A DNA stretch of 64,000 bases from Micromonospora sp. U21 (lineage in GTDB: Bacteria; Actinomycetota; Actinomycetes; Mycobacteriales; Micromonosporaceae): assembly GCF_018070045.1 (NCBI RefSeq), contig NZ_JAGPYK010000014.1, positions 108,962 through 172,961 on the forward strand, read 5' to 3'. Positions 9,100 through 16,759 of this stretch are shown here, piece after piece (within the stretch, counting starts at the first letter, position 1; every line of letters begins with the position of its first letter). The position numbers and the translations under genes were made by a program. The notes beneath the pieces were generated by a model. It was not told where the DNA came from, searched no databases, and saw only the letters and a program-made list of their open reading frames with translations.

Positions 9100-10149
9100 A
9101 TGAGCGACCACACCTGGCTGGCTGCCGACTGCAGGCACCTGCTGTACGTCCCAGCCAGTGCCCGGCTGCAGGCAGCGGTCAACCTGGGCGCCCGCGCCGC
9201 CGACGACGGGCTGAAGCTGCGCGAGCTTGTCGCCGGCGTGCTGGATGCCGCCACCGCCCACTGGAGCGCCACCCCCGTCGGGACGGCGGACACGGCCACC
9301 ACCTTGCACGCCCGCGCCGAGACGCTGCTGGACACCGCCCGTGGTCTGCTCACCGCCGCGGTGGATGGATACACCCGGCAGAACCGCGCCGAGCTGGATC
9401 GCCACGACAGTGAACGGGCGGTGTTCGTCAACGACCTGCTCACCGGCCGGGCGGACCCGGGTGACCTGGCCGAGCGCGCACACCGATACGGCATCCGCCT
9501 GTCGGCCAGCCACACCGTCCTGACCGCCCGTGCGGCCAGCCTGACTCCCGGCATCACACACCGCATCGACGTCGCGTTGGCCTCCAGGTTCGGCGAAGGC
9601 AACACCCTCACCACCCTCCGCGACGGCGATGTGGTCTGCATCAGCGCCGGCGGCCTACGCGGCATCGCGGCCGAACTCGCCCACCTGCTCCTCACCGAGC
9701 TTGGCGCGGGCAACTGGCAGATCGCGGTCGGCCGCACCCACCCTGGTCTCCACGGCCTGGCCACGTCCCTCGACGAGGCCCGCCACACCCTCGACCACGC
9801 GGCCAAACTTGGCTTCACCGCGCCCGTACTCAACGCCGCCGACCTGCTGGTCTTCCCCGTGCTTCTGCGCGATCGCGACGCCATCACCGACCTGGTCACC
9901 ACGGTCCTCGGGCCGCTCACCGCGGCCCGCGGCGGCGCCGAGCCGTACCTGGAGACCCTGACCTTGCTCTTTGACAACCAGGGCAACCACACCGCTACGG
10001 CTCGGCAGATGCACCTGTCGGTTCGCGCAATCACCTACCGCCTCGACCGTATTCGCGACCTGACCGGCTACCACCCCGGCGAGCCCACGCAGCGATTCAC
10101 CCTGCAAGCAGCCGTCCTCGGCGCCCGACTGCTCGGCTGGCCGGCGTAG
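9100..10149 (+). CDS. PucR/CdaR-type transcriptional regulator
   Basis: DNA-binding regulator with the PucR C-terminal helix-turn-helix (HTH_30). The segment YLETLTLLFDNQGNHTATARQMHLSVRAITYRLDRI holds the HTH, followed by the family's usual RFTLQAAVLGARLL end. The middle part (about residues 120-260) has a GGDEF-like fold region seen in CdaR regulators (VVCISAGGLRGIAAELAHLLL, GRTHPGLHGLATSLDEARHTL). The N-terminal sensor portion is not recognisable. It is 60 nt downstream of the exporter genes and co-directional, so it may be in that operon and control it. No operator was identified. Effector unknown. Confidence 0.8.
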   Translation: MSDHTWLAADCRHLLYVPASARLQAAVNLGARAADDGLKLRELVAGVLDAATAHWSATPVGTADTATTLHARAETLLDTARGLLTAAVDGYTRQNRAELDRHDSERAVFVNDLLTGRADPGDLAERAHRYGIRLSASHTVLTARAASLTPGITHRIDVALASRFGEGNTLTTLRDGDVVCISAGGLRGIAAELAHLLLTELGAGNWQIAVGRTHPGLHGLATSLDEARHTLDHAAKLGFTAPVLNAADLLVFPVLLRDRDAITDLVTTVLGPLTAARGGAEPYLETLTLLFDNQGNHTATARQMHLSVRAITYRLDRIRDLTGYHPGEPTQRFTLQAAVLGARLLGWPA

Positions 10150-10166
10150 CCGATGAGCGCCCAAGA

Positions 10167-11489
10167 TCAAGCCGGCTTCGTCCCGGTCGTCTCCTCCTCG
10201 TAGACGTCCGGCACCCCGTCGGCGTCGCTGTCGCGCTCCTCCAAGGCGCAGACGCCCTGGTAGTGGCGGTTGCGAGCGCGCAGGACGACGGTGGCCAGCA
10301 GGGCTGACAGCAGCGAACCGAGCAGGACGCCGATCTTGGAGTGATCGTCGCGTTCGGTGCCGGCACCGAACGCCAGCTCGCCGATCAGCAGCGACACGGT
10401 GAAGCCGATCCCGGCCAGCAGCGCCAGCCCGACCATGTCCCACCAGGAGAGCCCTTCCGCGAGCCGAGCCCGGGTGAACCGTTGCACGAGCCAGGTGGCA
10501 CCGAGGACACCTGCTGCCTTACCGAGCACCAACCCGGCCATCACCCCCACGGCGACCGAGCCGGTCAGGGCCGCGCTGAGGCCGCCCGCCCCGGCGACCG
10601 AGACTCCGGCGGCGAAGAACGCGAACACCGGCACCGCGACCCCGGCCGACAGGGGTCGGATCCGGTGCTCGAAGTGCTCCGCCAGCCCGGGGCCGGGCCC
10701 CGGCTTGCGGCGCAGCACCGGCACGGTGAAGGCGAGCACGACCCCGGCGACCGTGGCGTGCACTCCGGAGGCGTGCACGAGCGCCCATGTTGTGACGGCC
10801 AGTGGCAGCAGCAGCCACCAGGACCGCACCCGGCGCTGCACCAGCAGACCGAACAGCGCCATCGGGGCCAGCGCGAGCAGCAGCGGCCCGAAGTGCAGGG
10901 AGCTGGTGTAGAAGACTGCGATGATCACGATGGCCAGCAGATCGTCGACCACCGCGAGGGTGAGCAGGAAGGCCCGCATCGCCGAGGGCAGACTCGTGTT
11001 GATCACCCCGAGTACGGCGAGGGCGAACGCGATGTCCGTTGCGGTCGGGATCGCCCACCCGGCCAACGCCCCGCCGCCGGCCCCGACATTGAACGCTACG
11101 TAGATCAACGCGGGCAGCGTCATGCCGCCGAGCGCGGCGGCGACGGGCAGCATCGCCCGGCGGGGCTCGCGCAGGTCACCGGCGACGAACTCGCGTTTGA
11201 GCTCCAGCCCGGCGACGAAGAAGAAGATCGCCAGCAGGCCATCGGCGGCCCACTGCGCCAACGACAGGTCCAGGTGCAGTGCTCCGGGGCCGATGGTGAC
11301 ATCCGCGATCGACCGGTACGCGCCGGCCCATGGAGAGTTTGCCCAGACGAGCGCGAGCACCGCGGCCATCAGCAGCAGCACCCCACCGACCGTCTCAGTA
11401 CGGAGGATGTCCCCGATGCGGCGTACCTCCGGCCAACTCCTGCGGCTGAGCAGGTGTGGCGGCGTGCGGTTCGCCGGTGCTGGGGCCAT
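10167..11489 (-). CDS. nhaA: NhaA Na+/H+ antiporter with C-terminal Asp-rich tail
   Basis: Secondary transporter exchanging Na+ (or Li+) for H+ across the plasma membrane. NhaA hallmarks are ILRTETVGGVLLL at the start, LLAIFFFVAGLELKREFV and the ion-binding helix ATDIAFALAVLGV. It has about twelve hydrophobic segments. The last 30 residues, after the final helix, contain DSDADGVPDVYEEE, which resembles a thrombospondin type-3/EF-like calcium motif and is not part of canonical NhaA. The gene is preceded by leader element copy C. An ATG start with GGAGGATCCCG upstream is convincing. It diverges from the CPA1 antiporter gene, giving two Na+/H+ exchangers under the same type of leader. Confidence 0.93.
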   Translation of the reverse strand: MAPAPANRTPPHLLSRRSWPEVRRIGDILRTETVGGVLLLMAAVLALVWANSPWAGAYRSIADVTIGPGALHLDLSLAQWAADGLLAIFFFVAGLELKREFVAGDLREPRRAMLPVAAALGGMTLPALIYVAFNVGAGGGALAGWAIPTATDIAFALAVLGVINTSLPSAMRAFLLTLAVVDDLLAIVIIAVFYTSSLHFGPLLLALAPMALFGLLVQRRVRSWWLLLPLAVTTWALVHASGVHATVAGVVLAFTVPVLRRKPGPGPGLAEHFEHRIRPLSAGVAVPVFAFFAAGVSVAGAGGLSAALTGSVAVGVMAGLVLGKAAGVLGATWLVQRFTRARLAEGLSWWDMVGLALLAGIGFTVSLLIGELAFGAGTERDDHSKIGVLLGSLLSALLATVVLRARNRHYQGVCALEERDSDADGVPDVYEEETTGTKPA

Positions 11490-11521
11490 CGGGATCCTCC
11501 GGTGGGGTCGATGAGGGAATC

Positions 11522-11540
11522 GCCGACCAGCCTTCCCGGC
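11522..11540 (-). promoter_or_regulatory. Leader element copy C, before nhaA
   Basis: On the minus strand this reads GCCGGGAAGGCTGGTCGGC, preceded by GGTGT as in copy A. It ends 32 nt before the nhaA ATG. It differs from copies A and B only at the tenth base. The conserved position relative to three start codons suggests control of translation or early termination by a leader RNA. Confidence 0.65.
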
Positions 11541-11891
11541 ACACCAGCTCCTACGTTAGCCAACGAACACCGTCGGCCAGCGGCCACCCTCAAGGAGTGG
11601 AGCGGGGGCTGACTAGAGCTCAAACGCTGATATAACGACGATTGATCGTGCCACCGTTGGGCATGCTTTCCTGCCAGGTGGCGAGCGCAGCGACGCTCAG
11701 TGGGGCGAAGGTGCCACACCTCGTGGCGGACATCCCGGTCGACGTCGGTCTGGTCGCCAACCGGACTCCCGGCACTCCTCGCACTCATCGTCGGACCTGC
11801 CCTCGCAGGCGGAGGCTGGCTTGACTGCAGCGCATCGGTCAGTGCGCATCTCTCTACCAGTCGACGCTATGATCGTCGGGATCACTGGAGC

Positions 11892-11910
11892 GCCGGGAAG
11901 TCTGGTCGGC
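11892..11910 (+). promoter_or_regulatory. Leader element copy B, before the CPA1 antiporter
   Basis: GCCGGGAAGTCTGGTCGGC, preceded by GGAGC. It ends 33 nt before the GTG start at 11944. The flanks GATCAC (11879-11884) and GTGATG (11914-11919) could pair and enclose the core in a longer hairpin. Copies A and C do not show the same outer pairing, so the core is the reliable part. Confidence 0.65.
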
Positions 11911-11943
11911 ATCGTGATGCCGCATGTCCTTGGAGCGTGACCA

Positions 11944-13191
11944 GTGCTGTTGTTGTCGTTCGCCGCTGTCCTGCTGGTCGCCGTGCTGCTCTCTGCGCTG
12001 GCTCACCGCACCATCTTGTCCACGGCGGCGCTGTTCCTGGTGGCCGGGTTCGTTCTCGGCGAGGACACCACCGGGCTGCTGCACCTGCGTTCCGATTCCC
12101 CCATCGTGGCGCAACTCGCGGAGCTCGCGCTGTTCGCTGTGCTGTTCACCGATGGTATGCGGGTCGGGTGGGCTGACCTGCGCTCGGCGTGGCGGCTGCC
12201 CGGCCGGGCGCTGGGATGGGGCTTGCCGCTGACTCTGCTGATCACCGCGTTGCTGGCCCATTACGTGGCCGGCCTCGGCTGGCCGGAGGCGCTGCTGATC
12301 GGCGCGATCCTGGCCCCCACCGACCCGGTGTTCGCGGCCGCGCTGGTGGGCAACGACAAGGTGCCGGCCCGGCTGCGGCACCTGCTGAACGTGGAGTCGG
12401 GTGTCAACGACGGACTGGCCCTTCCGTTCGTGGTGCTGTTCCTGGCTGTCGCAGCGGGCTCGGACGACCTGCATCTGGAAGCGCTCGCCGGCGAACTCGG
12501 TGCGGGGCTGCTCATCGGTGTGCTGGTGCCGTTGCTGGCGATCGCGCTGGAGCGGACGCGCTGGCTCGCGGCGTCCGCTGCGTACGCGCCGCTGAACGGA
12601 GTCGCGATCGGGCTGTTGGTGCTCGCGTTGGGCAAGGTGACCCACGGCAATCTGTTCCTCGCCGCGTTCGCCGCCGGGATTACCGTGGCTACCTTCGGGC
12701 CGCGGGAGCGGGCAGCATTCGAACATTTCGGGGAGAACATTGCCGAGCTGTTGAAACTGGCGGCGTTGCTGGTATTCGGTGCATTGATATCGGTACGGTT
12801 CCTGGGCGAGATCTCCTGGACCGGATGGGTCTTCGCTGTGCTGGCCATCTTCGTGGCCCGGCCGGTCGCGCTGTGGATCTCATTCCTGCGCTCCGGGCTC
12901 GGCACCAGGGAACAGGCCGCGGCCATGTGGTTCGGACCGAAGGGCTTCGCCTCCGTCGTCTACGGGCTGCTGGTCCTGGAGTCCGGCATCGCAGCCGGCG
13001 ACGAGGTGTTCCACCTCGTCGCGCTGACGATCGTCATCTCCATTCTGCTGCACTCCTCGACCGACGTCGTGATCGCGCGGGCCTTCGACGAGTCCCGGGA
13101 AGCGCCCGCCTGGTTCGGCGTCCTGCACCGCACCCGCCGGTCGCTACGGCCCCGGTGGCCAGGTCGGGACAGGTCGTCCGCCGACGGCTGA
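11944..13191 (+). CDS. CPA1 family cation/H+ antiporter
   Basis: Membrane Na+(K+)/H+ exchanger of the monovalent cation:proton antiporter-1 family (NhaP/NhaK-like), 415 aa with about twelve hydrophobic segments. Diagnostic motifs are ILAPTDPVFAAALVG and NVESGVNDGLALP; the Asn-Asp pair forms the electroneutral exchange site of CPA1 members. The C-terminal charged tail is short (about 35 residues), so there is no large regulatory domain. The GTG start at 11944 follows CTTGGAGCG. Leader element copy B lies 33 nt upstream. Probably works with the divergent NhaA in salt and pH homeostasis. Confidence 0.9.
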   Translation: MLLLSFAAVLLVAVLLSALAHRTILSTAALFLVAGFVLGEDTTGLLHLRSDSPIVAQLAELALFAVLFTDGMRVGWADLRSAWRLPGRALGWGLPLTLLITALLAHYVAGLGWPEALLIGAILAPTDPVFAAALVGNDKVPARLRHLLNVESGVNDGLALPFVVLFLAVAAGSDDLHLEALAGELGAGLLIGVLVPLLAIALERTRWLAASAAYAPLNGVAIGLLVLALGKVTHGNLFLAAFAAGITVATFGPRERAAFEHFGENIAELLKLAALLVFGALISVRFLGEISWTGWVFAVLAIFVARPVALWISFLRSGLGTREQAAAMWFGPKGFASVVYGLLVLESGIAAGDEVFHLVALTIVISILLHSSTDVVIARAFDESREAPAWFGVLHRTRRSLRPRWPGRDRSSADG

Positions 13192-13329
13192 TCCGCGCCC
13201 TCCCAATGGCCGCTCGCCGTCCGCGTCCGCCGGTAACGCCTCGCGGGCGGGCCGGGATTCGTCCGGGTTCACCTGGACACCGATGCTGGCCCGGCGGTCG
13301 TGCGCTGCGGACACGTGGTTGTTCGCCGC

Positions 13330-14046
13330 TCACTGCTTCGCTTCGGCCCCCGTGCGTCTGGGCTGCTCCTCGTCGCGTTGCCGGCTGAGGAAGAACGCGC
13401 CGAGGGCGCCGGCGAGGGTGCCGAAGACCACCACGGAGTACGCGGCGAGAACCAGTTCGAGGACCTGCGCGAAGGTGTCGGTGGCGTCGAGCGGCTCACC
13501 GGTGATGGTGGTCAGCGCGACATCGTGCAGGGCCTGCCCGTACGTCGGGTAGGAGTTGGTGAGGACCAGGAGCTGCCCGGCGGCGAGGATGATCGCCACG
13601 GTGATCACCGCGAGCCAGGCCAGCCGGTCGGTCAGCAGCCGACCTGCCGATCGGGAGCCGCGGACGGCGGCGGCGACCACGCCGGTGCCGCGTGCGGCCC
13701 GCAGCGCGGCGGCGGCACGGGCGAACCGTAGGAAAGGCACCGCGAGGAAGATCACCTGCCACCAGTTGCGCCTCCAGAAGTCGCGGGCGCAACTGCGTGC
13801 CAGCCAGGCACGCAGCGCGAACTCCGCGACGAAGACGGCCCACAGCACCCAACTGGCGACAGTCAGCAGGGTGACGAGCGGCTCGTCGTGGGTGAGGGCC
13901 TGGCCAACCACCAGCAGCAGGAAAAGGATCCCCAGTACGCCCATGGGCTTGTCCAGCCGACGGGCGAGACCGTTCAGCCGGGCGTCGTCCTCGTTCTCCT
14001 GCCGCGCGTGGCGCGCGCCCTCCTCGGCGGGCGCGTCGTCGGTCAT
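13330..14046 (-). CDS. K+-channel-like membrane protein with degenerate filter
   Basis: Predicted two- to six-helix ion channel of the voltage-gated-like (ion_trans/Ion_trans_2) superfamily, 238 aa. After an acidic N-terminus come hydrophobic helices, an Arg-rich segment (FLRFARAAAALRAARG) similar to an S4 sensor, and a pore-helix region ALHDVALTTITGEPLDA followed by a last helix. In K+ channels the filter would be T-V-G-Y-G-D; here it reads TTITGEPL, so K+ selectivity is not supported. It follows the shortened DUF2795 gene by 16 nt and faces the CPA1 gene tail to tail, close to two ion exchangers. Channel function is inference. Confidence 0.7.
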   Translation of the reverse strand: MTDDAPAEEGARHARQENEDDARLNGLARRLDKPMGVLGILFLLLVVGQALTHDEPLVTLLTVASWVLWAVFVAEFALRAWLARSCARDFWRRNWWQVIFLAVPFLRFARAAAALRAARGTGVVAAAVRGSRSAGRLLTDRLAWLAVITVAIILAAGQLLVLTNSYPTYGQALHDVALTTITGEPLDATDTFAQVLELVLAAYSVVVFGTLAGALGAFFLSRQRDEEQPRRTGAEAKQ

Positions 14047-14062
14047 CGTCCTGCTCGGCGGG

Positions 14063-14182
14063 TCACGCCTGCCAGAAGGCTTCGCTGACGTCGTCAGTGA
14101 AGTCGAGCCAGTCGTCCGCCAGGATGCTGAGGACGTCGTCGACGCCGCGCAGGTACTTCTGCGACTGGATCGGATCGGCCAT
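14063..14182 (-). pseudogene. DUF2795 family gene with probable internal deletion
   Basis: A 39-codon gene. The start MADPIQSQKYLRGVD matches the N-terminus of DUF2795 proteins (about 60-70 aa, function unknown, common beside stress genes in actinobacteria), and VSEAF near the end matches their C-terminus. The usual middle portion (typically YPASKDDLV...GADDDVL) is mostly absent, so about 15-20 residues look deleted in frame. It is 16 nt upstream of the channel gene and probably co-transcribed. Whether the remnant is expressed is unknown. Confidence 0.5.
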
Positions 14183-14374
14183 GGAGAAGCGGTACCCGCT
14201 GGCTCTCACGCCATGCCGGCCAAGCCCCTGACGGAGTGGACGGCGTTTCTCTGTCGGCAGGGCGGGCATGCACGAGGTGCCGGGTTCGCCTGACTTCGCG
14301 TCGGGGGACCGGTGCGAGGCGGCCATCGCCGGGCGACGGCCGCCTCCAACACACACGGTAGGGAAGGTGTCGTC

Positions 14375-14809
14375 ATGCCGGACAAGCATGAGCAGGCCGA
14401 ACAGATGCGCGACGACGTGCCGTCGACCATCGCGCGCTCCGATGACAAGGCGGTACGGACCTACAAGAAGACCCTCGAGTCGGCGGAGGAGTCCTACGGC
14501 GACGGCGAACGGGCCCACCGCACAGCGTTCGCCTCGCTCAAGCACACCCACGAGAAGGTCGGGGACCACTGGGAGCCCAAGGAGCACAGGGGCCCCTCGG
14601 ACCCGCAGGCTGAGCAGGGGACACCCGAGTCGGCGCAGGGACGCCGTGACACCGCCCAGGGGGTCGACGCCAACGCCAGCAAGGGACATCTTGACGACGT
14701 CGCCCGGCGGGTCGGCATTGACGGCCCGGAGAACCTGAGCAAGGACGACGAGGTCCGCGCGATCCAGAAGGCCAACGCCCGGGCCACCGCGCGGGCCCGG
14801 AAGCGGTAA
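14375..14809 (+). CDS. ChaB family protein
   Basis: ChaB-domain protein, 144 aa. The N-terminal ChaB region (DDVPSTIARSDDKAVRTYKKTLESAEESYGDGERAHRTAFASLKH, residues about 13-57) is clear. A C-terminal Rho-N/SAP-like segment (SKGHLDDVARRVGIDGPENLSKDDEVRAIQKAN) suggests nucleic-acid binding. ChaB was named as a putative regulator of the ChaA cation antiporter in E. coli, but the role in actinobacteria is not established. The ATG at 14375 follows GGGAAGGTG. A paralogue lies at 27660-28061. Proximity to Na+/H+ antiporters fits the old cation-transport link but proves nothing. Confidence 0.85.
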   Translation: MPDKHEQAEQMRDDVPSTIARSDDKAVRTYKKTLESAEESYGDGERAHRTAFASLKHTHEKVGDHWEPKEHRGPSDPQAEQGTPESAQGRRDTAQGVDANASKGHLDDVARRVGIDGPENLSKDDEVRAIQKANARATARARKR

Positions 14810-14858
14810 CTCCGGCAGGTGCCCGGTCAGGTGGCGGTGGCTGCGGCACGGGCGACGA

Positions 14859-14930
14859 GGTGGTGGACCAGCCGCAGGTCACGTCGGTGTAGATGACGAT
14901 GCCGCCGGGGGCGGCGTGGGGCCCGGCCAT
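14859..14930 (-). pseudogene. N-terminal remnant of a DsbA-like protein
   Basis: A strong ribosome-binding site (AGAGGAG) and ATG start a short sequence, MAGPHAAPGGIVIYTDVTCG followed by WST. It looks like the first strand and active-site loop (C-x-x-S/C) of a DsbA/thioredoxin-like oxidoreductase. After this the frame becomes Pro/Ser-rich and runs antisense into chaB with no family resemblance. I interpret it as the surviving 5' end of a deleted gene. The resemblance is short and the call is tentative. Confidence 0.3.
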
Positions 14931-15001
14931 GGCGTGTCTCCTCTTCTCGTGTTTGGCCGCGCGGCACCGGCCGTGCCGGCGCCGCGCCGCCAGGTCGGTG
15001 G

Positions 15002-15106
15002 TCAGGCGGCCAGGGCGACCTTCAGCCACCCGGGCTCGCGGTCCTGGAACTGGCGGTACGCCTCCAGCACGTCGGTCATCGGCTCGTGCTTGAACGGCCG
15101 CAAGCA
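15002..15106 (-). pseudogene. C-terminal remnant of a zinc-dependent alcohol dehydrogenase
   Basis: The last 34 codons of a medium-chain Zn-dependent dehydrogenase (formaldehyde dehydrogenase-like): PFKHEPMTDVLEAYRQFQDR followed by EPGWLKVALAA and a stop. The rest of the gene (more than 300 codons) is missing; upstream in this frame is only sequence antisense to the P450 gene. Together with the DsbA-like 5' remnant 70 nt further on, this marks 14.8-15.1 kb as a decayed junction. Confidence 0.6.
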
Positions 15107-15175
15107 TTCCCGCCGACCGTCTCGGGCCGGCGGGCTGGTGTTTTGCCGTCGGGCCCACGGGGCACGACTGCACCC

Positions 15176-16417
15176 ATGCCGAAAAGCTCCACCCTGCGCC
15201 TGGACGACGCCCTGCCGCTCGCCCTGGAGGGCTACGCCTGGCTGCCGAACCGGCTGCGCCTGGCTGACGCGGACGTACTGCGGACCCGCCTGGTGGGGAT
15301 ACCCGTGATGGCCCTGCGCGGTCCGGCGGCGGCGCGCTTCTTCTATGACGAGCAGAATGTCCGCCGGCACGGGGCGATCCCGGGACCAGTGCAGAGCACG
15401 CTGTTCGGTCACGCCGCGGTGCACACCCTCGACGGCGCGGCGCACCGCGTCCGCAAGGAGCTGTTCGTGGGTCTGCTGATGAACGGCGGCATCGACGGCC
15501 TGGTCGAGCGGGTCGGCGCGGCGTGGCAGACCGCCGCGCGGGAGTGGCCGACCCGCGGCCCGGTGGTGCTCTTCGACGAGGCGAGCCGGGTGCTGACCCG
15601 GGCGGTCTGCGACTGGACCGGCATCCCGCTGGCGCCGGCCGAGGTGCCGGCGCTCGCCGCCGACCTCGTCGCCATGGTCGACGGCTTCGCCACGGCCGGC
15701 CCCCGGCACTGGCGGGCACGGAGGGCCCGGACGCGCCGGAAGGACTGGCTGGCCACGCTGATCGAGCAGGTGCGCCGGGGCGAGACGAAGGCCCCGGCGG
15801 GTTCCGCGGTCGCGGTGGTGGCGGAGCACCGGGACGCCGACGACACGCCCTTGGACGCCCGCACCGCCGCGGTCGAGCTGCTCAACATCATCCGGCCCAC
15901 CGTCGCGGTGAGCTGGTTCGTGGCCTTCGCCGGGCACGCCCTGCACCGCTGGCCGGCGCACCGGGACCGGCTCCGCGCGGCCGATTCGGCGTTCACCGAG
16001 GCGTACGCGCACGAGGTCCGCCGGTTCTACCCGTTCGCGCCGTTCGTCGGCGGGCGGGCGGTGACCGACCTGGCGTGGAACGGGGTGCGCGTCCCGGCCG
16101 GAGCGATCGTGCTGCTCGATCTGTACGGGCAGAATCACGACCCCCGGCTGTGGCCGGAGCCGTACCACTTCCGTCCCGAGCGGTTCCTCGACCGGGAGAT
16201 CGGGCCGTTCGAGCTGGTGCCGCAGGGCGGTGGTGACCCGCGCACCGGACACCGCTGCCCCGGCGAGCTGATCACCGTGGCGTTGCTGCGGGACCTCGCC
16301 GTGCGGCTGGCCCGCCTGGCGTACGCGGTGCCGGAGCAGGACCTGGGCATTCCCCTGCACCGCATCCCCACCCGACCGGTCGACGGCCTGGTGATCGAGG
16401 TCGGCCCGACGGCCTGA
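15176..16417 (+). CDS. CYP152 family cytochrome P450 (fatty-acid peroxygenase/decarboxylase)
   Basis: Heme-thiolate peroxygenase of family CYP152 (P450-BSbeta, P450-SPalpha, OleT), 413 aa. These use H2O2 to hydroxylate fatty acids at C-alpha/C-beta, or decarboxylate them to terminal alkenes. Visible features are the heme loop PQGGGDPRTGHRCPGE with ligand Cys361, and the I-helix pair Arg240-Pro241 (NIIRPTVAVSW), which replaces the acid-alcohol pair and binds the substrate carboxylate. His83 lies in AAVHTLDG, at the position of OleT His85 (Gln in BSbeta and SPalpha), a residue linked to decarboxylation. No redox partner gene is nearby, as expected. Alkene formation is inference. Confidence 0.88.
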   Translation: MPKSSTLRLDDALPLALEGYAWLPNRLRLADADVLRTRLVGIPVMALRGPAAARFFYDEQNVRRHGAIPGPVQSTLFGHAAVHTLDGAAHRVRKELFVGLLMNGGIDGLVERVGAAWQTAAREWPTRGPVVLFDEASRVLTRAVCDWTGIPLAPAEVPALAADLVAMVDGFATAGPRHWRARRARTRRKDWLATLIEQVRRGETKAPAGSAVAVVAEHRDADDTPLDARTAAVELLNIIRPTVAVSWFVAFAGHALHRWPAHRDRLRAADSAFTEAYAHEVRRFYPFAPFVGGRAVTDLAWNGVRVPAGAIVLLDLYGQNHDPRLWPEPYHFRPERFLDREIGPFELVPQGGGDPRTGHRCPGELITVALLRDLAVRLARLAYAVPEQDLGIPLHRIPTRPVDGLVIEVGPTA

Positions 16418-16475
16418 ACGAACCACGCAGGGGGCGACGCCGACGGCGTTGTCGGCTCGCTCCCGGCAACGGCCG

Positions 16476-16664
16476 TCAGTCGGCGCTGTCGGTGTCGGCC
16501 ACGCGGTCGGCCGACGCCTCGGTGACCGGGTGGCCCGTGTCGTCCACCATGCCCGGGGCCATGCTGCCGCCATGCGCATCCTGCGCCGCCCGGGTCCGCT
16601 TCGCCGCCGCGTCCTGCGGCACCCCGGCACGGTCGCCGTCGCGGTGCCGTTCCCGCTCGCTCAT
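16476..16664 (-). CDS. Small hydrophilic hypothetical protein
   Basis: 62-residue highly charged protein (MSERERHRDGDRAGVPQD...ASADRVADTDSAD), with no hydrophobic segment and no family I recognise. ATG 16664 is chosen because AGGAAGG lies about 10 nt upstream; the open frame extends further upstream but that part is low complexity. It ends 58 nt from the convergent P450 gene. Composition suggests an intrinsically disordered protein. Confidence 0.45.
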   Translation of the reverse strand: MSERERHRDGDRAGVPQDAAAKRTRAAQDAHGGSMAPGMVDDTGHPVTEASADRVADTDSAD

Positions 16665-16759
16665 CCGGTGCGTCCCTTCCTCGGTCCTGCACAGCGGCGG
16701 TACCTCGGCCACCGGCGCGGAAACCGGGCCGGCCACGACCGCCGGCTGCGCGGTCATGG

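Larger units (their letters stand above)
11490..11943. other. Divergent regulatory region between two Na+/H+ antiporters
   Basis: A 454-bp gene-free stretch. It holds one leader element facing each antiporter gene (11522-11540 on the minus strand, 11892-11910 on the plus strand), so both promoters should lie between them, roughly 11545-11880. No convincing coding sequence was seen in any frame, and I could not recognise clear promoter hexamers. Confidence 0.6.
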
